A DNA stretch of 64,000 bases from Glandiceps talaboti. Lineage: Eukaryota > Hemichordata > Enteropneusta > Spengelidae. The notes under the pieces were generated by a model. The model was not told the origin of the DNA. It saw only the letters and a program-made list of their open reading frames with translations, and did no database searches. This document shows positions 1-11,596 of the stretch, piece by piece (position 1 is the stretch's first letter; every line of letters starts with the position of its first letter). Location of the stretch: positions 18,086,821 to 18,150,820 of the forward strand of contig NC_135570.1 in the NCBI RefSeq assembly GCF_964340395.1. The letters are read 5' to 3'. Position numbers and translations under genes: made by a program.

Positions 1-441
1 CCATTGTTTTCCAAATGGTCTATGTGTTGTTTACTTCTTCCTGTCAGATGTACAGCCAATACAGATTGGAGGAACAGTTTTATTTTGCCTTTTTAAGTTA
101 ATTGATGTCAGTTTCCACATCCACAGTTTCTCGTGAGACTTTTCTTGTGATTTTATTTTTTTTCTCAAAGGGTTGGCAGTGAAAAGCTAGGTGGGGTCGT
201 GTAGCCGGAACAAACAATTGATTTTTTAGGCCTAATATAACGAATAATGTTTGTTTAGAATTGGAGCAGTACACTATCCGAACTAATAATATGAAACAAT
301 GATTAAATTGGTGTGTTGGTGGATTGCATTTCACCTACTCAAAGTGTGTGAATACTATTACTTTACATATGATATGAACGAAACGTATCACATGTTTATT
401 TCATAATCATTGTGATCTCCATTTCTTCTATTATCCTTTAG
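1..441. other. Upstream intron of the MAM-domain gene
   Basis: AT-rich sequence with no exon that I can support. It ends in a pyrimidine-rich tract and AG at 440-441, which serves as the splice acceptor for the exon at 442. The N-terminal part of the MAM domain is not visible here, so earlier exons should lie to the left of the window. Confidence 0.6.
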
Positions 442-701
442 GACATTATCTGTACACAGAGGCTTCGACTCCTCGTGAACCAGGGGACATGGCTAGACTG
501 ACTTCTCCTAGCTTCCCTGCCACTACAGGTGCATGTTTTACCTTTAACTACCATATGTATGGGGATCATATGGGAACTTTAAAGGTATATGTATACAATG
601 ATGGTGACGTCACAGGCAATCCAATATGGAGTCAGTCGGGGAATCAAGGTTCCCAGTGGAAACAACTAAATATTTATGTAGTTCGGAAAACAAATTACAG
701 G
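442..701 (+). CDS. MAM-domain protein, internal exon (central part of MAM domain)
   Basis: This exon encodes the middle of a MAM domain, an extracellular adhesion and protein-interaction module found in meprins, receptor tyrosine phosphatases and many multi-MAM invertebrate proteins. The reading frame runs HYLYTEAS (444-467), then a Cys followed by FTFNYHMYG, GTLKVYVY and a Trp-containing strand (QWKQLNIYV). These are the usual MAM landmarks in the usual order. The acceptor is AG at 440-441. The first two bases, GA, complete a codon begun in the previous exon; a G there would give the Gly normally seen before HYLY. The donor is AGG|GTGAGA after 701, phase 0. The in-frame ATG at 489 is an internal Met, not a start. 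The frame is open past the donor to 761, but that tail is not MAM-like. This is part of a larger secreted or membrane protein whose 5' exons are outside the window. Confidence 0.85.
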
Positions 702-1254
702 GTGAGAATGTTTTATTCAGCACATACATGTAGTCAATGCACACCAACTTATGTATTATGATTGCCTTTTTTTGACATGACTTTAACTTTGAGGGGAGGG
801 GGGAGGGGTAACACCAAATATAATCAGCAACAACACTTTGACCACAGAAAATAAATATGTGTATGGCCTACACACATATAAAGCTTATGGCTTTGACTGT
901 CTATGAGTATCTGATATGGTCATCAAAATCAAAAATCTTCACATATAATACAAGGCCGACATTCTTGATAGTACAAGTCATTAAAATGGCCATATGGATG
1001 AGGATAGGCTATTTATTTTTGACTTTTAATAATAGGATGACAGTTATTACTGAATATCAGCTCTCAGCTTGAGTCTGTGTGCCAGCGTGGTATATCAAAA
1101 TAATCTTAACCCGTAAGAGAGATTTTGTTTTTCGATAATGAATAGCATTAGACTATCTGCTTAATAAGGCTGGGGTCAGAATTTATGGCGGGGGGGGGGG
1201 GGGGGGGGGGCTTGGGAGGAGAAATTATTTTTTGTCAAAAATAATTCACTGCCC
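702..1254. other. MAM gene intron, left part
   Basis: Intronic sequence between the donor at 702 and the inserted element at 1255. It contains a G-rich patch near 794-808 and a run of 21 G at 1190-1210. I see no exon. The last six bases, CTGCCC at 1249-1254, are repeated directly after the element's right end. Confidence 0.6.
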
Positions 1255-1264
1255 TGTACAACGG

Positions 1265-1468
1265 ACATTTGTAATAATTGCCGAAATTTGTAATAAATCG
1301 AAATTTGTAATAAAATTGCCGACATTTGTAATAAATTGCCGATATTTGTAATAAACTGACGACATTTGTAATAAATTCTGTGAACGACAATTGTAATAAA
1401 AATTGCCGATATTTGTAATAAATTTCAGAAAAAAATGTGTAATAAACCTGCCGAAATTTGTAATAAAA
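1265..1468 (-). repeat. TTACAAATGTCGGCAA minisatellite, left (inverted) cluster
   Basis: About nine diverged copies of a ~22 bp unit read as GCCGAAATTTGTAATAAA on the plus strand. This is the reverse complement of the unit in the clusters at 2928 and 4728. It forms the left arm of the enclosing element. Confidence 0.8.
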
Positions 1469-1857
1469 AAAAGGTTAAGGGGGTTCCTCTCTGACTTTCA
1501 AAGAAATGGAGTTACTCATTCTAAACTTAGAAGGGATTTAAAATATCGTCATTACAGGCTTCCTAGAATTAATTTACAACAATTATGTCAGCCACTTGGA
1601 TCTTTGAGTCTTTGTCAATCAATCATTCAATCAATCAATCAATCAATCATGCGATTAGTCAATAATAAGTCTACTTATCTACCTAGCTACTTACTTACCT
1701 ACTAGTACCTACATTATATACCCAGCAGTACTCATGTACCAACCCATCAGTCCAAATCATAATTCACTTGATGAACACGTCGTGCTTTATTGAACGAATG
1801 TAAATTTTGATCATTGGCGGACGTGTTGTTAAATTGACTTTGTCAAAAGATAACTTG

Positions 1858-1961
1858 TCGGTTGGTTGGTTGGCTGGCTGGTTGGTTGGCTGGTTGGCTG
1901 GTCGGTTGGTTGACTGACTGACTGACTGACTGACTGGCTGGCTGACTGACTGACTGACGGA
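1858..1961. repeat. TTGG/GACT tetranucleotide microsatellite
   Basis: Runs of GGTT/GGCT followed by (GACT)n. A related short GGTT run occurs at 2217-2247, where the flanks (a stretch reading like 'tttaatcattg.cgga' before it) also resemble those at 1808, so the two sites look like a short duplication. Confidence 0.75.
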
Positions 1962-2927
1962 GGGATGGAAAGACAGGCGTATGGAGGGTAGCTAAAAAGT
2001 AATTTCAATCTGTTTTCTAACCTGATTTCATCTTGAGTTCTTAAATCTTACTTCCTCTAGTGTACAAGCGGCGAATGTATGAGTTGTTTGTGATTGTGAA
2101 GGCTTCTGAGTGATGAATGAATATACGAACTAGCATCATCAATCCATCACTTGATCAACACTTCGTGCTTGTATGATGGAATGTATATATTTTAATCATT
2201 GCGGACAAAGTGTTGATTGGTTGGTTGGTTGGTTAGCTGGTCGGTTGACTACCAACAAACTGATTTCTCTAGAAATCTTAAAAACGGCGATTTCGCAACC
2301 AATTTTAGAGTGCATTTGGGGGCAAAAATTGAAAGCTTCATAATGGCTTGAGAAGTAATTGGTATGAGTAATTTTTAAAAACAAATTAGTTAGTATATCA
2401 ATAAGTTTACAGGGACATATTCTTGTCCGTGAGTGTGAAGAGATTAATATGCATAAAGGCGAATATTTCAGACATCATACATTACCGACACTTGGTGTTA
2501 TGGATACTGTATATCGCTATATCTCACCAAAGTCTAGCGACACACATACCAGTTTCCAGTTTCGATTATTGTTGGTCTGTGAACTAATTGTACTTATGTA
2601 TAAAAAGAAACATAATCGCTTGCCAATATTTGCCTAATGGTTTTATTAACACAAACCTATGACAGGCCAACCAACGATAAACTCTGATATATAAAGGAAG
2701 AATTTTGGATTTGAATCATAGAAGTAAATACATAACAATATAGTTCTGTATCAATTTTTGGTGCTAAATACCGGCGCAAAACTTCCCTGGCTTAACTTGT
2801 AGAATAAGTTCTTACACAGGGAATTTTGATAAAGTTTCTTAGATCCAGGTGTTTAATTTGTTGAAATCTAGGATTGGTGAAGATGAGGCACTTATTTTGT
2901 AAATTTTTACTGTCAGTTTTACATCAA

Positions 2928-3500
2928 ATGTCGTTACAAATGTCGGCAATTGTGTTACAAATGTCGGCAATGTTATTACAAATGTCGTTAGTTTATTAAA
3001 AATGTCGTTAATCTTATACAAATGTCATTAGTTTATTACCAATGTCGGCAATTTTATTACAAATGTCGGCAATGTTATTACAAATGTCGGCAATTTTATT
3101 ACAATTGTCGTTAGTTTATTACGAATGTCGCCAATTTTATTACAATTGTCGTTAGTTTATTACAAATGTCGGCAATTTTATTACAAATGTCGGCAATGTT
3201 ATTACAAATGTCGGCAATTTTATTACAAATGTCGTTAATAAGTTATTACAAATGTCGGCAACGTTATATTACAAATGTCGGCAATTTTATTACAATTGTC
3301 GTTAGTTTATTACAAATGTCTTCAATTTTATTACAATTGCCGTTACTTTATTACAAATGTCATCAATTGTATTACAAATGTCGGCAATTTTATTACAAAT
3401 GTCGTTAGTTTATTACAAATGTCGGCAATTTTATTACAATTATCGTTAGTTTATTACAAAGGTCGGCAATTTTGTTACAAGTTTTCAACAACTTTATTAC
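2928..3500 (+). repeat. TTACAAATGTCGGCAA minisatellite, internal cluster
   Basis: About 24 copies of a ~22 bp unit alternating 'ttattacaaatgtcggcaat' with 'ttattacaattgtcgttag'-like variants. The open frames across it only reflect the repeat and lack protein-like composition. Confidence 0.9.
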
Positions 3501-4098
3501 AAGTATATTCGTAATTGGTACAAGTCTCTGTAAATATACAAAACAAGTTGTAATGTTATATATAGTGGCCACAACAACATTCTACAAGTTCATCAAACAT
3601 TCTACAAGTTCAAAATTGAAATACACAAAATAATGATTTAATTGAAATGGAGATAAGATTTCATTATTTTAGAGAAAGGGATCAGGGAGACGTTATTCTC
3701 CCCTTTTTTCTGTCTTTCATCTAAATAAATCAGAACTCATGAACTCATTCCCGGCTCTACTGGTCAACTATCCCTGAAATCCCTTCCCTATCAGATTTAA
3801 AATGATGAACTCCTACCCATAGTGCACAGCTCACTAAACCATGCACATCCTTGAAAACGCCACTAAAATTGAATAGATTGATGAAGAATAGAAAATCACT
3901 GTAATGATATGGAAGGGGGCTGCTGTACTCAAACATTGATGGTATAGTCAAATCGATACACATCGGTGGCGACAAATCTCACAAATTTCATGTAAATGTC
4001 ATGCGAACACATATTTTCTAATATATTCTGTCGAATTGCTCAGTATCCGCGGCAGCTTGCAAAATATAACAAAACTCCGCTAAGAATTACACAGTGTA

Positions 4099-4350
4099 CA
4101 TTCATTCATTCATTCATTCATTCATTCATTCATCCATCCATCCAACCATCCATTAATTAATTTGTTCGTTCGTTCGTTCATTCATTCATTCATTCATTCA
4201 TTCATTCATTCATTCATTCATCCATCCATCAATTAATTAATTAGTTCCTTCAAATGAATGGCATCCACCCATCAATTAACTAATTAATTTGTTCGTTCAT
4301 TCATTCATTCATTCATTCATTCATTCATTCATTCATTTCTTTGTTCGTTA
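4099..4350. repeat. (ATTC)n microsatellite, interrupted
   Basis: Three blocks of ATTC/CATC tetranucleotides separated by short ATTAATTAATT-GTTCG linkers, so the linker is itself repeated with the block. Confidence 0.9.
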
Positions 4351-4398
4351 ATTCATTCGTTTGTTTGTTCAATCATTCTTAAACTTCCTCATCACATA

Positions 4399-4497
4399 CC
4401 ATACATACATACATACATACATACATACATGCATGCATGCATGCATGCATACATACATACATACATACATACATACATACATGCATACATGCATGCA

Positions 4498-4530
<33 letters not shown>
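4399..4530. repeat. (CATA)n/(CATG)n microsatellite
   Basis: Continuous tetranucleotide repeat with CATG interspersed in CATA. It leaves both strands open, which explains the short Tyr/His/Met-rich frames there. Confidence 0.95.
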
Positions 4531-4727
4531 GCGGATTGATTGAAATAATAATAACTTGTTTAATTGTTCAATCAATTATTATATTAATCAATTCAATTAA
4601 TGCTTGTTAAATCCACTTTCGTTTGACGTGATGTTTTTGCAATCTTGTATTTCTTTATTTAGATAACCCATGTTTTAGTGTGAAAGGAAGGACCCTCCTT
4701 AATGTAATTTTTTATTTCAAATTTCGG

Positions 4728-4920
4728 CAATTTTATCACATTTTTTTTCTGAAATTCATTACAAATATCGGCAATTTTTATTACATTTGTTGTTCATAGA
4801 AATTATTACAAATTTCGGCAATTATTACAAAAAGTCGGTTTTATTACACGAAAAACATGATTTTTATTACAAATATCGGCGTTATTACAAATTTCGGCAA
4901 TTATTACAAATGTCGGTTGT
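4728..4920 (+). repeat. TTACAAATGTCGGCAA minisatellite, right arm cluster
   Basis: About nine copies forming the right arm of the 1255-4923 element, in the opposite orientation to the cluster at 1265-1468. Confidence 0.85.
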
Positions 4921-4929
4921 ACACTGCCC

Positions 4930-6095
4930 CCACCCCCCTTGCGCTCTCAAAAGTATTCATGACCCCCCCTCCCCTTCCCGTCTACACATATTTTAATGTG
5001 TAATTATACAGTACCCCAACCTCCTCCACTTCAGAGATGTACGGTACACCACATTAAACTAACAGTGGAAATCAACTTCAGCATCCATACATACCATTGA
5101 GATATTTCTTTACAAATATATGTGGGCTTTGCGAAATTCGAAAAAAGGTCTCACATTGGGTGAGGACGAGAATTTTAAAATTGTTCATGCAGTTTTGGAG
5201 CAGATGGTGCGTTTGTCAATCTTGGTCGAAACAGGAATCTACACACTTTACCAAGGGACAAAGTAGGGTAATAACTTTGCAAACTACAAAGTAAACGACT
5301 GCTCATGAGGTTTGAATTTTCAAAAAGTTTCCAGAGAGGGAGAGACAGAGAGAGAGAGATAGAGACAGAGAGAGACAGAGAAAGAGACAGACAGACAGAC
5401 AGACAGACATAGACAAGAGAGAGAGAGAGAGAGATAGACAGCCAGACAGACAGACAGACAGACAGACACGGGAAGGCATACGCAAATACATTCACATGGC
5501 TGTCACCCAACTCATCACAGAATGTGTAGACTTTAGAAGGTATTGTGGAGAAGTTGCGAGAATTTATTCAATGTACTCGGTAAACGACAGCTCCTGATGT
5601 TTAATTTGGTTCAAATCATTAGCAAAATATTCCCCCCCCTCCTCAGAATTTTCATGCCCCTCCCCTTTGAACCCTCAATTTTGTTCATGCCCCGTCTGCC
5701 CCCATTTCTCCCCAGCCTTAGGGAGTGTCCAGATTTTACTTCCAGGAGGACCCTGGAGGATTTCCCCTTTTCCTTGTGTATTTTTTTCATGCCCCCCCCC
5801 CCCCACAAAAGCTCGGGAAAAATTGATCCCCCTGCAAGTTCTTGATTTTTTTTCCATGCCCCCCCCCTATTACAATTACAAAAGAGTACAAACCTCACAA
5901 TGAACAAGAACACTTTATTGTAAAGCGCCAATCCTTCTCTACCAACGAGTACTTCGAAAACTTAATATTCCAAAAAAACTTTAAAGTTTCTATGTACAAA
6001 ACTTAAAAATAGCACCAATGGTTCTGCACAACTGTATGAAATGTATTGATATGTAGGAAGGTAAAATGAAAATATCTCTTTTGGACTTTAAGTTG

Positions 6096-6135
<40 letters not shown>

Positions 6136-7723
6136 AAGGTACATTTGTAACCATTTCATGCACAAGAACAACATATATTTCCATTGAGCAATGTGGATAT
6201 ATATTTTAAATACTTCACACAACTGTTTTACTTTTTAGATACGTATTGAATACAACTTTAGTTCCAATGCCGGTTTGTGTTGCTCAGCTTGTCAACGATG
6301 CAAGTGTAAATATGAACATTTTTATTGTTAGAAGGAATAGTCAAAAACTGAAATAATTCAACATTTGTGCTTGCTGTTATACTTTGACTGATAGACAAGT
6401 TTTACTTCTATTTCCAGTATTTGGGGATTTCACTTGGCAAAAATATCAGATCAAAACATTGGAGAGGGCAACAGAAAAAAAGAGAAAACAAGAAATATAT
6501 GACTTGTTGAAGTTGTTCTTGAGTAGAACTCTTGAAAAAAACTGAAAGTGAAAGAGTTAGATAAATATCTTGATGAGTATTAATTACCAAAACAGAGAAA
6601 ATTAAAAAGAGAAAAATTAGACATAATATCCACTCACATGGTAGGAACACTAGAATTTAGATCTAGAGAAATGACTGCAAAAAATCATGTACTGATGATA
6701 ACACTGATAGTGATAAAACAAGTCTTGCACATCCTCATGGACAAGTTATTGCAGATGATTTATGTTTCATTAAATAATCATGGTTCTTTTCCATGACCCC
6801 CCTAGAAAATTGTGTGTGTGTGTGGGGGGGGGGGGGGGGGCTGGAAGTAAAATATGGACACTACATACAGAGTCTTAGAAATGAAATTATTTATCTAATA
6901 GTTGCATTTCGACCTATCAATGTATATATTTTTATTTTTTTATTTTGACTACGAAATATAACCATCGATTAGGGGAGTTTTATTGTTATGAATCCTAAAT
7001 AAAAATGAAAACTGAGTAGAATGTTTGATTCACACCTTACAATTCAACTGGCAAAATGGCAAATTAATTTTAATAAATCAAGCAATTTGACCCCAAACAA
7101 ATCGGAATTATTATAATCTGGTCAATTTATGGGATTATTGCGCTATCTTACAATGGTGGCAGTGGTGGGATGGGGTAGCAGTAGGATTTGCAACAGGTGG
7201 CAGCAATGGGATGAGGTCAAAATAACAAACCAATGCACAGTTAGATAAAAATGAGTCAAAACAAATTGCCCATAATTTCCATTTTCTAAAATATGGCCCT
7301 CCCCCTGGACCAATTTGTAAAAATGTGAGTCAACTCCTAATTCCCCCCCCCCCCCTGTAATTACTGAAGCCTCCCTGTCTGTCTAAAACTGCATTATCAT
7401 CATTTCTGCATCATATAGTGAATGTTGTATTCACATATGTCGGATCATTCAATATGGATATATTAACCCTTTTAAGCCTGACACCCTATATTTAGGGTGT
7501 TTCCATTGAGTTACAGAAACCAAGTCATTAAAGGCTTAAACGAATGCATTTTCCAAAAATCCATGAGAGAAGTTTGCATTTAACTGAGCTGAAGCTCATG
7601 TAGCCATGGTAACAGAGACACAATATTGAACTGGGACTGATTACGATGTTGAAACGTTATCCATGTACTATGATGTAGCAACCTTTAATTACCCTTACAT
7701 GTATAATCTATATTCTCTTTCAG
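4930..7723. other. MAM gene intron, right part, with microsatellites and poly-C repeats
   Basis: No exon is supported in this stretch. It holds a GACA/GAGA microsatellite (about 5337-5467), a family of short segments ending in poly-C tracts and containing 'catgcccc' (about 5625-5870), an (AC)n run (6099-6131), a poly-G run near 6826-6840, another poly-C tract near 7345-7356, and a short hairpin ACACCCTATATTTAGGGTGT at about 7480-7500. The intron ends in a pyrimidine tract and CAG at 7721-7723. Confidence 0.65.
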
Positions 7724-7810
7724 TTGGCATTTGAGGGTGTGATTGGCAGTGGATATAGAAGTGATATTGCATTGGATGATATCTCATTGACTCCTGGACT
7801 CTGTTCATAA
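7724..7810 (+). CDS. MAM-domain protein, last coding exon
   Basis: Twenty-eight codons then TAA. The peptide begins LAFEGVIGSGYRSDIALDDI and ends with TPGLCS. This is the canonical C-terminal end of a MAM domain: FEG-hydrophobic-G followed by DIALDDI and a final Cys. The acceptor CAG at 7721-7723 is phase 0 and joins directly to AGG at 699-701, giving ...NYR|LAFEG..., so the two exons complete the domain without a frame change. The protein stops one residue after the last MAM cysteine, so this MAM domain is C-terminal, with no transmembrane segment or GPI-type tail after it. The protein is therefore likely secreted, unless a membrane anchor is N-terminal. Confidence 0.88.
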   Translation: MAFEGVIGSGYRSDIALDDISLTPGLCS

Positions 7811-8130
7811 TATGTCACACAGACATGTAGTCAGACGTTGTCAACATTCTGAGTTCAACATACAAATTAGGAGATAATTTCTTGATGGGAAGCTTTCAAA
7901 AAGAAAAAGAACACCATTTCCATTGTGACAAAACTTCCCCGTTGATTAACTGTGTCGATCTACTCACAGACTCCCGGCTTTCTTTGGTGGAGGGTCTATG
8001 ATCTACTACAAATATTTTATATTTTAAGGTTTTTACTTTTGGCTTAGTATGGAAAGCCAAAAATTATCAAACAAAAACAAAAGACAGACTTGAAAAAACT
8101 ATGAAAATGATAATAAATAAATAAATGAAG
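7811..8130 (+). other. Probable 3' UTR with poly(A) signals
   Basis: AT-rich sequence after the stop. Overlapping AATAAA motifs occur at about 8110-8126 and again in an AATA-rich stretch to about 8160. Cleavage just after these would give a ~320-350 nt 3' UTR. The AATA run is also a microsatellite, so the exact site is uncertain. Confidence 0.5.
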
Positions 8131-8550
8131 GAATGAATGATGAATAAATAAATAAATAAATATGAAATACAAAAAAGCGCGAGGGCTTGCATTGACAACA
8201 TGTATCTGTGACAGATAACGGACAAACAGGGAACAATTTAAGCAGACGACACTTGCCCAATATACATAGATCAGAATTTTACTGTCGAAAAATTGACAGA
8301 AGAGGTAGACTTCTACATGCCAGGAAATTCAGCTACAAGGCCAACCCTATGTTAGTTTCTCCTCCCATGCACTTCACCCAGTGCGTTAGGATTTTTTTCA
8401 CTCTTTTTACCAAAACCTGTGAAGTGACGTTCTTCTAGTCTGTGGCTGCTCTGTTAATGGACAGGCAGACAGACAAAAGACAGGCAAACCAACTGACCAA
8501 CTTTTAACATCCTAGGTTTCAGGGGTGAGATCAGTGTAATATAAACAATT
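8131..8550. other. Intergenic, nothing recognised
   Basis: AT-rich sequence between the MAM gene 3' end and the palindromic element at 8551. A 76-codon open frame at 8208-8438 has no recognisable domain and no splice or start context that convinces me. Confidence 0.5.
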
Positions 8551-8689
8551 ACCACCAATGGCATTGTACCTGTAGCACAACTGTACAGTTTTTAAAAAAT
8601 GTTTATCCATATGCTAGTCCGTGCTAACAAGAGGTGTTCATTTGGACTATCCAGTTGCCTATCCAACCATGTTGCTATCTTTGCGATAT

Positions 8690-9180
8690 ATGCGATCATT
8701 TGGCTGTTGCTATGGGCGTGGTCATGTTGCTAGATATATTTGCATACATTTGGAATGTTTTTGTTCACTTGTCCTGATATTATCTTTGCAATATACGTTA
8801 TCATTTGGCTGTTGCTATGGGCGTGGTCTTGTTGCTAGGCACATTTGTATGCATTTTTTGAATGTTTATTCATGTCTTTCAATTCCTGTTACCTTTGCAA
8901 TATACGTGATTATTTGGCAGTTGCTGTGGGCGTGGTCTTGTTGTTAGGCAAATTTACATACATTTTTTGAAAGTTTATTCAATTGTATATTAATCCGTTA
9001 TCTTTGTGAAATACATGAGCGTTTGGCTGTTGCTATGGGCGTGGTCATGGTTGCTAGGGATATTTGCATACATTTTTGAATGTTTACTCACTTGCCTACC
9101 AGATGATGTTATTTGACCAAAATATACTGCCATTTGGTTGTTGCTATAAAGGGCATGGTCATGGTTGCTAGGGCCAATGT
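8690..9180 (+). repeat. ~110 bp tandem repeat, left arm
   Basis: The unit is marked by TTGGCTGTTGCTATGGGCGT, seen near 8699, 8805, 8916, 9024 and 9136, followed by 'ttgctaggca..atttgcatacattttt'. The right arm carries the same unit inverted. Confidence 0.85.
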
Positions 9181-10244
9181 GTCAAAATAATTTGAAGAAA
9201 ATCTGCAGAATAACACTTCTTCAAACATCTCACCAAGTTTCAGTCTCACTGACCAAGTACTTTTTGAGATATAAATCTTTGACCAAAATTCACATTTTTA
9301 CACCTAATTTGCATATTACTGATAAGATCATTATATGCTAATATTTCTTCATCTATACACCCACAGATGCATCCCTGTTAAATTTCAGCCCAATCTGCTG
9401 AGTAGTTTTGGAATTATAGGTTTTTGACCAAAAAGACACATTTTTAGCCCTAATTTACATATTACTAAGAGAATCATCATGTCATGAACAAATCTTAATT
9501 TACTCACATCTAAAAATGTTCCCACCAAATTTCATGCCAATCTACTGAACCTTATCAGTTCAGTTGTGCTAAAAAATTAAATTCTTTTAGTTTGGCCTCA
9601 GACCCCCTCCCACTTCAAACTTAATTGGTTGCATTAAAAATTGTTTCAGACTGTACAGTCAACTCAAAATCAGTATGTAATGCTATGAATACAAAGCCAG
9701 TATGTAGTGAGGAGACAATTATTAGCGCTTTTATTGACACTTTACTGTATTTTAGTGTCATGACGTATCATAATGGCAAAAATTCTTCCATTTCTTGATT
9801 TTACATTTTGGTTACCAAACATTTTGTTTGACTTTGTAGGATGAGAACTACAATGCCCCCCCCCCCCACCACCACCACACACACACGCACGTACATGCAC
9901 CCTAATTAAAAGAATTTTTTTTTTTTCCATTCATTGAACCCTACACATTTAGAGATCTTGTGTGTTGTGTCCTTTTGTAAAATGTTTGTAAATTGTTTGA
10001 TTTTATGGATTCATTTTGTTTTTACTGGTAGGGAATATACTAGATATTTGTATTGTCAGTTGTGATAGCTGGTTCACATAAATACCACTATTTAAAGTAG
10101 TCATATCAAAATTGGCTAATTTTTATGATCTGACAATTTTACGGGCAATGTAGAAGAATATACATGAAGTGTATGTTTGTAAGTCAATACATTGTCAAAT
10201 ATTGAAAAATGTGTGAAATGTTTGTTAATATATTGTACACTGTT

Positions 10245-10790
10245 TTTAGCACAACTGAACTGAACTGAGGTTCAGTAGTGCCCAGCGTCTGTCTGTCTCT
10301 CTGCGTGTGTGTGTGTGTGTGAACAACTTAAAGTCAAAAACTGCTGAATGGTGGGTCCATTACCTTGGATGTCTAGTTGGGAATTTGTTCAAATCAAAAT
10401 GATTGCATCACAGGTGTGTGATTTGGGTCAAAAAATGTGATTTTTGGTCAAAAAACTTAAACTCAGAAACTACGGGGCAGATTGGGCTGACATTTGGTGG
10501 GAACATTCTTAAGGGGGTGTAAAGTAAGATTTGTTCATGACATGATGATTCCATCAGTGATATGCAAATTAGGGCTAAAAATGTGTCTTTTTGGTTAAAA
10601 ATCTATAATTCCAAAACTACTGAACAGATTTGGCTGAAATTTAATGGGAATGCATCTAGGGATGTATGGATGAAGAAATATCAAGCATACAATGATTCCA
10701 TGAGTGATATGCAAATTAGGTGTAAAAATGTTCATTTTTGGTCAAAAACTTATATCCCAAAAAGTACTTGGTCACAACATGGTGAGATGA
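10245..10790 (+). repeat. Dispersed 'GCACAACTGAAC...GTTCAGTAGTGC' repeat, copy 1
   Basis: Begins with a TTTTTAGCACAACTGAACTG hairpin motif, then a CTGT/TG microsatellite, then 'caacttaaagtcaaaaac' and repeated 'tttggtcaaaaacttaaactc' modules. A second copy lies at 41188-41800 with high identity. It forms the inner part of the right arm of the 8551-11596 palindrome, so this repeat is a component of that element family. Confidence 0.8.
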
Positions 10791-10839
10791 TTTTGAGTGT
10801 TATTCTACAGATTTTCTTCAAAACATTTTGACAAAATTG

Positions 10840-11460
10840 GCCCTAACGACCATGACCACGCCCTTAGCAACAACCAAATGGCAGTATATTTTGGCCAAAT
10901 AACAACATCATCTTGTAGGCAAATGAGTAAACATTCAAAAAATGTATGCAAATACCCTAGCAACCATGACCACGCCCATAGCAACAGCCAAACGGTCATG
11001 TATTTCACAAAGATAACAACAGGGATTAATAGACAATTGAATAAACATTCAAAAAATGTATGTAAATTTGCCTACCAACAAGACCACGCCTATAGCAACA
11101 GCCAAATGATCACACTTATTGCAAAGATAACAACGGGAATAGAAAGACAAATGAATAACATTCAAAAAATGTATGCAAATGTGCCTAGCAACAAGACCAC
11201 GCCCATAGCAACTGCCAAATGATCACACATATATTGCAAAGATAACAACTGGATTAAGGGACAATTGAATAAACATTCAAAAAATGTATGTAAATATGCC
11301 TAGCAACAAGACCACGCCCATAGCAACAGCCAAATGATCACATATATTGCAAAGATAATATCAGGAATTCATACACAAGTGAACAAAAACATACAAAAAT
11401 GTATGCAAATATATCTAACAACATGACCACGCCCATAGCAACAGCCAAATGATAGCATAT
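10840..11460 (-). repeat. ~110 bp tandem repeat, right arm
   Basis: Six inverted copies marked by GACCACGCCCATAGCAACAG and 'aacattcaaaaaatgtatgcaaat'. The open frames here (for example 10797-11222) arise from the repeat unit. Confidence 0.85.
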
Positions 11461-11596
11461 ATCGCAAAGATAGCAACATGGTTGGATAGGCAACTGGATA
11501 GTCATTCAACAAATGAACACTTATTGTTAGCATGGACTACCATATGGATAAACATTTTTAAAAACTGTACAGTTGTGCCACAACGCCATTGGCGGT

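Larger units (their letters stand above)
1255..4923. mobile_element. 3.67 kb inverted-repeat element with minisatellite arms and 6-bp target duplication
   Basis: The left end reads TGTACAAC then GGACATTTGTAATAATTGCC. The right end is its reverse complement with one mismatch in the first ~40 bp, finishing GTTGTACA at 4923. CTGCCC occurs directly outside both ends (1249-1254 and 4924-4929), as expected of a target-site duplication. Both arms continue as copies of a ~22 bp minisatellite (TTACAAATGTCGGCAATTTT and variants), reversed on the left (1265-1468) and forward on the right (4728-4920), with a third forward cluster inside (2928-3500). No transposase reading frame is visible, so it is non-autonomous or decayed. 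TG...CA ends with a 6-bp duplication do not point to one superfamily. It sits in the MAM gene intron. Confidence 0.7.
8551..11596. mobile_element. 3.05 kb palindromic (fold-back) element with ~110 bp tandem repeats in both arms
   Basis: The left end ACC-ACCAATGGCATTGT matches the reverse complement of the right end (ACAACGCCATTGGCGGT, ending 11596). The arms stay complementary through 'gcacaactgtacagtttttaaa', 'gtttatccatatg' and on into tandem copies of a ~110 bp unit containing ATTTGGCTGTTGCTATGGGC. There are about five copies on the left (8690-9180) and six on the right (10840-11460). Inner arm segments pair further: 9190-9600 with 10240-10800. The unpaired centre is about 9610-10240. No transposase frame is seen and a target duplication could not be settled. 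Confidence 0.7.

Noticed and set aside
5175-5510. Ser/Leu/Cys-rich 111-codon frame
   Set aside because: Encoded by a GACA/GAGA microsatellite.
6239-6330. Possible extra MAM gene exon (IRIEYNFSSNAGLCC...) after TTTTTAG
   Set aside because: The exons at 442-701 and 7724-7810 join in phase and complete the MAM domain without it; the peptide is not MAM-like and soon hits a stop.
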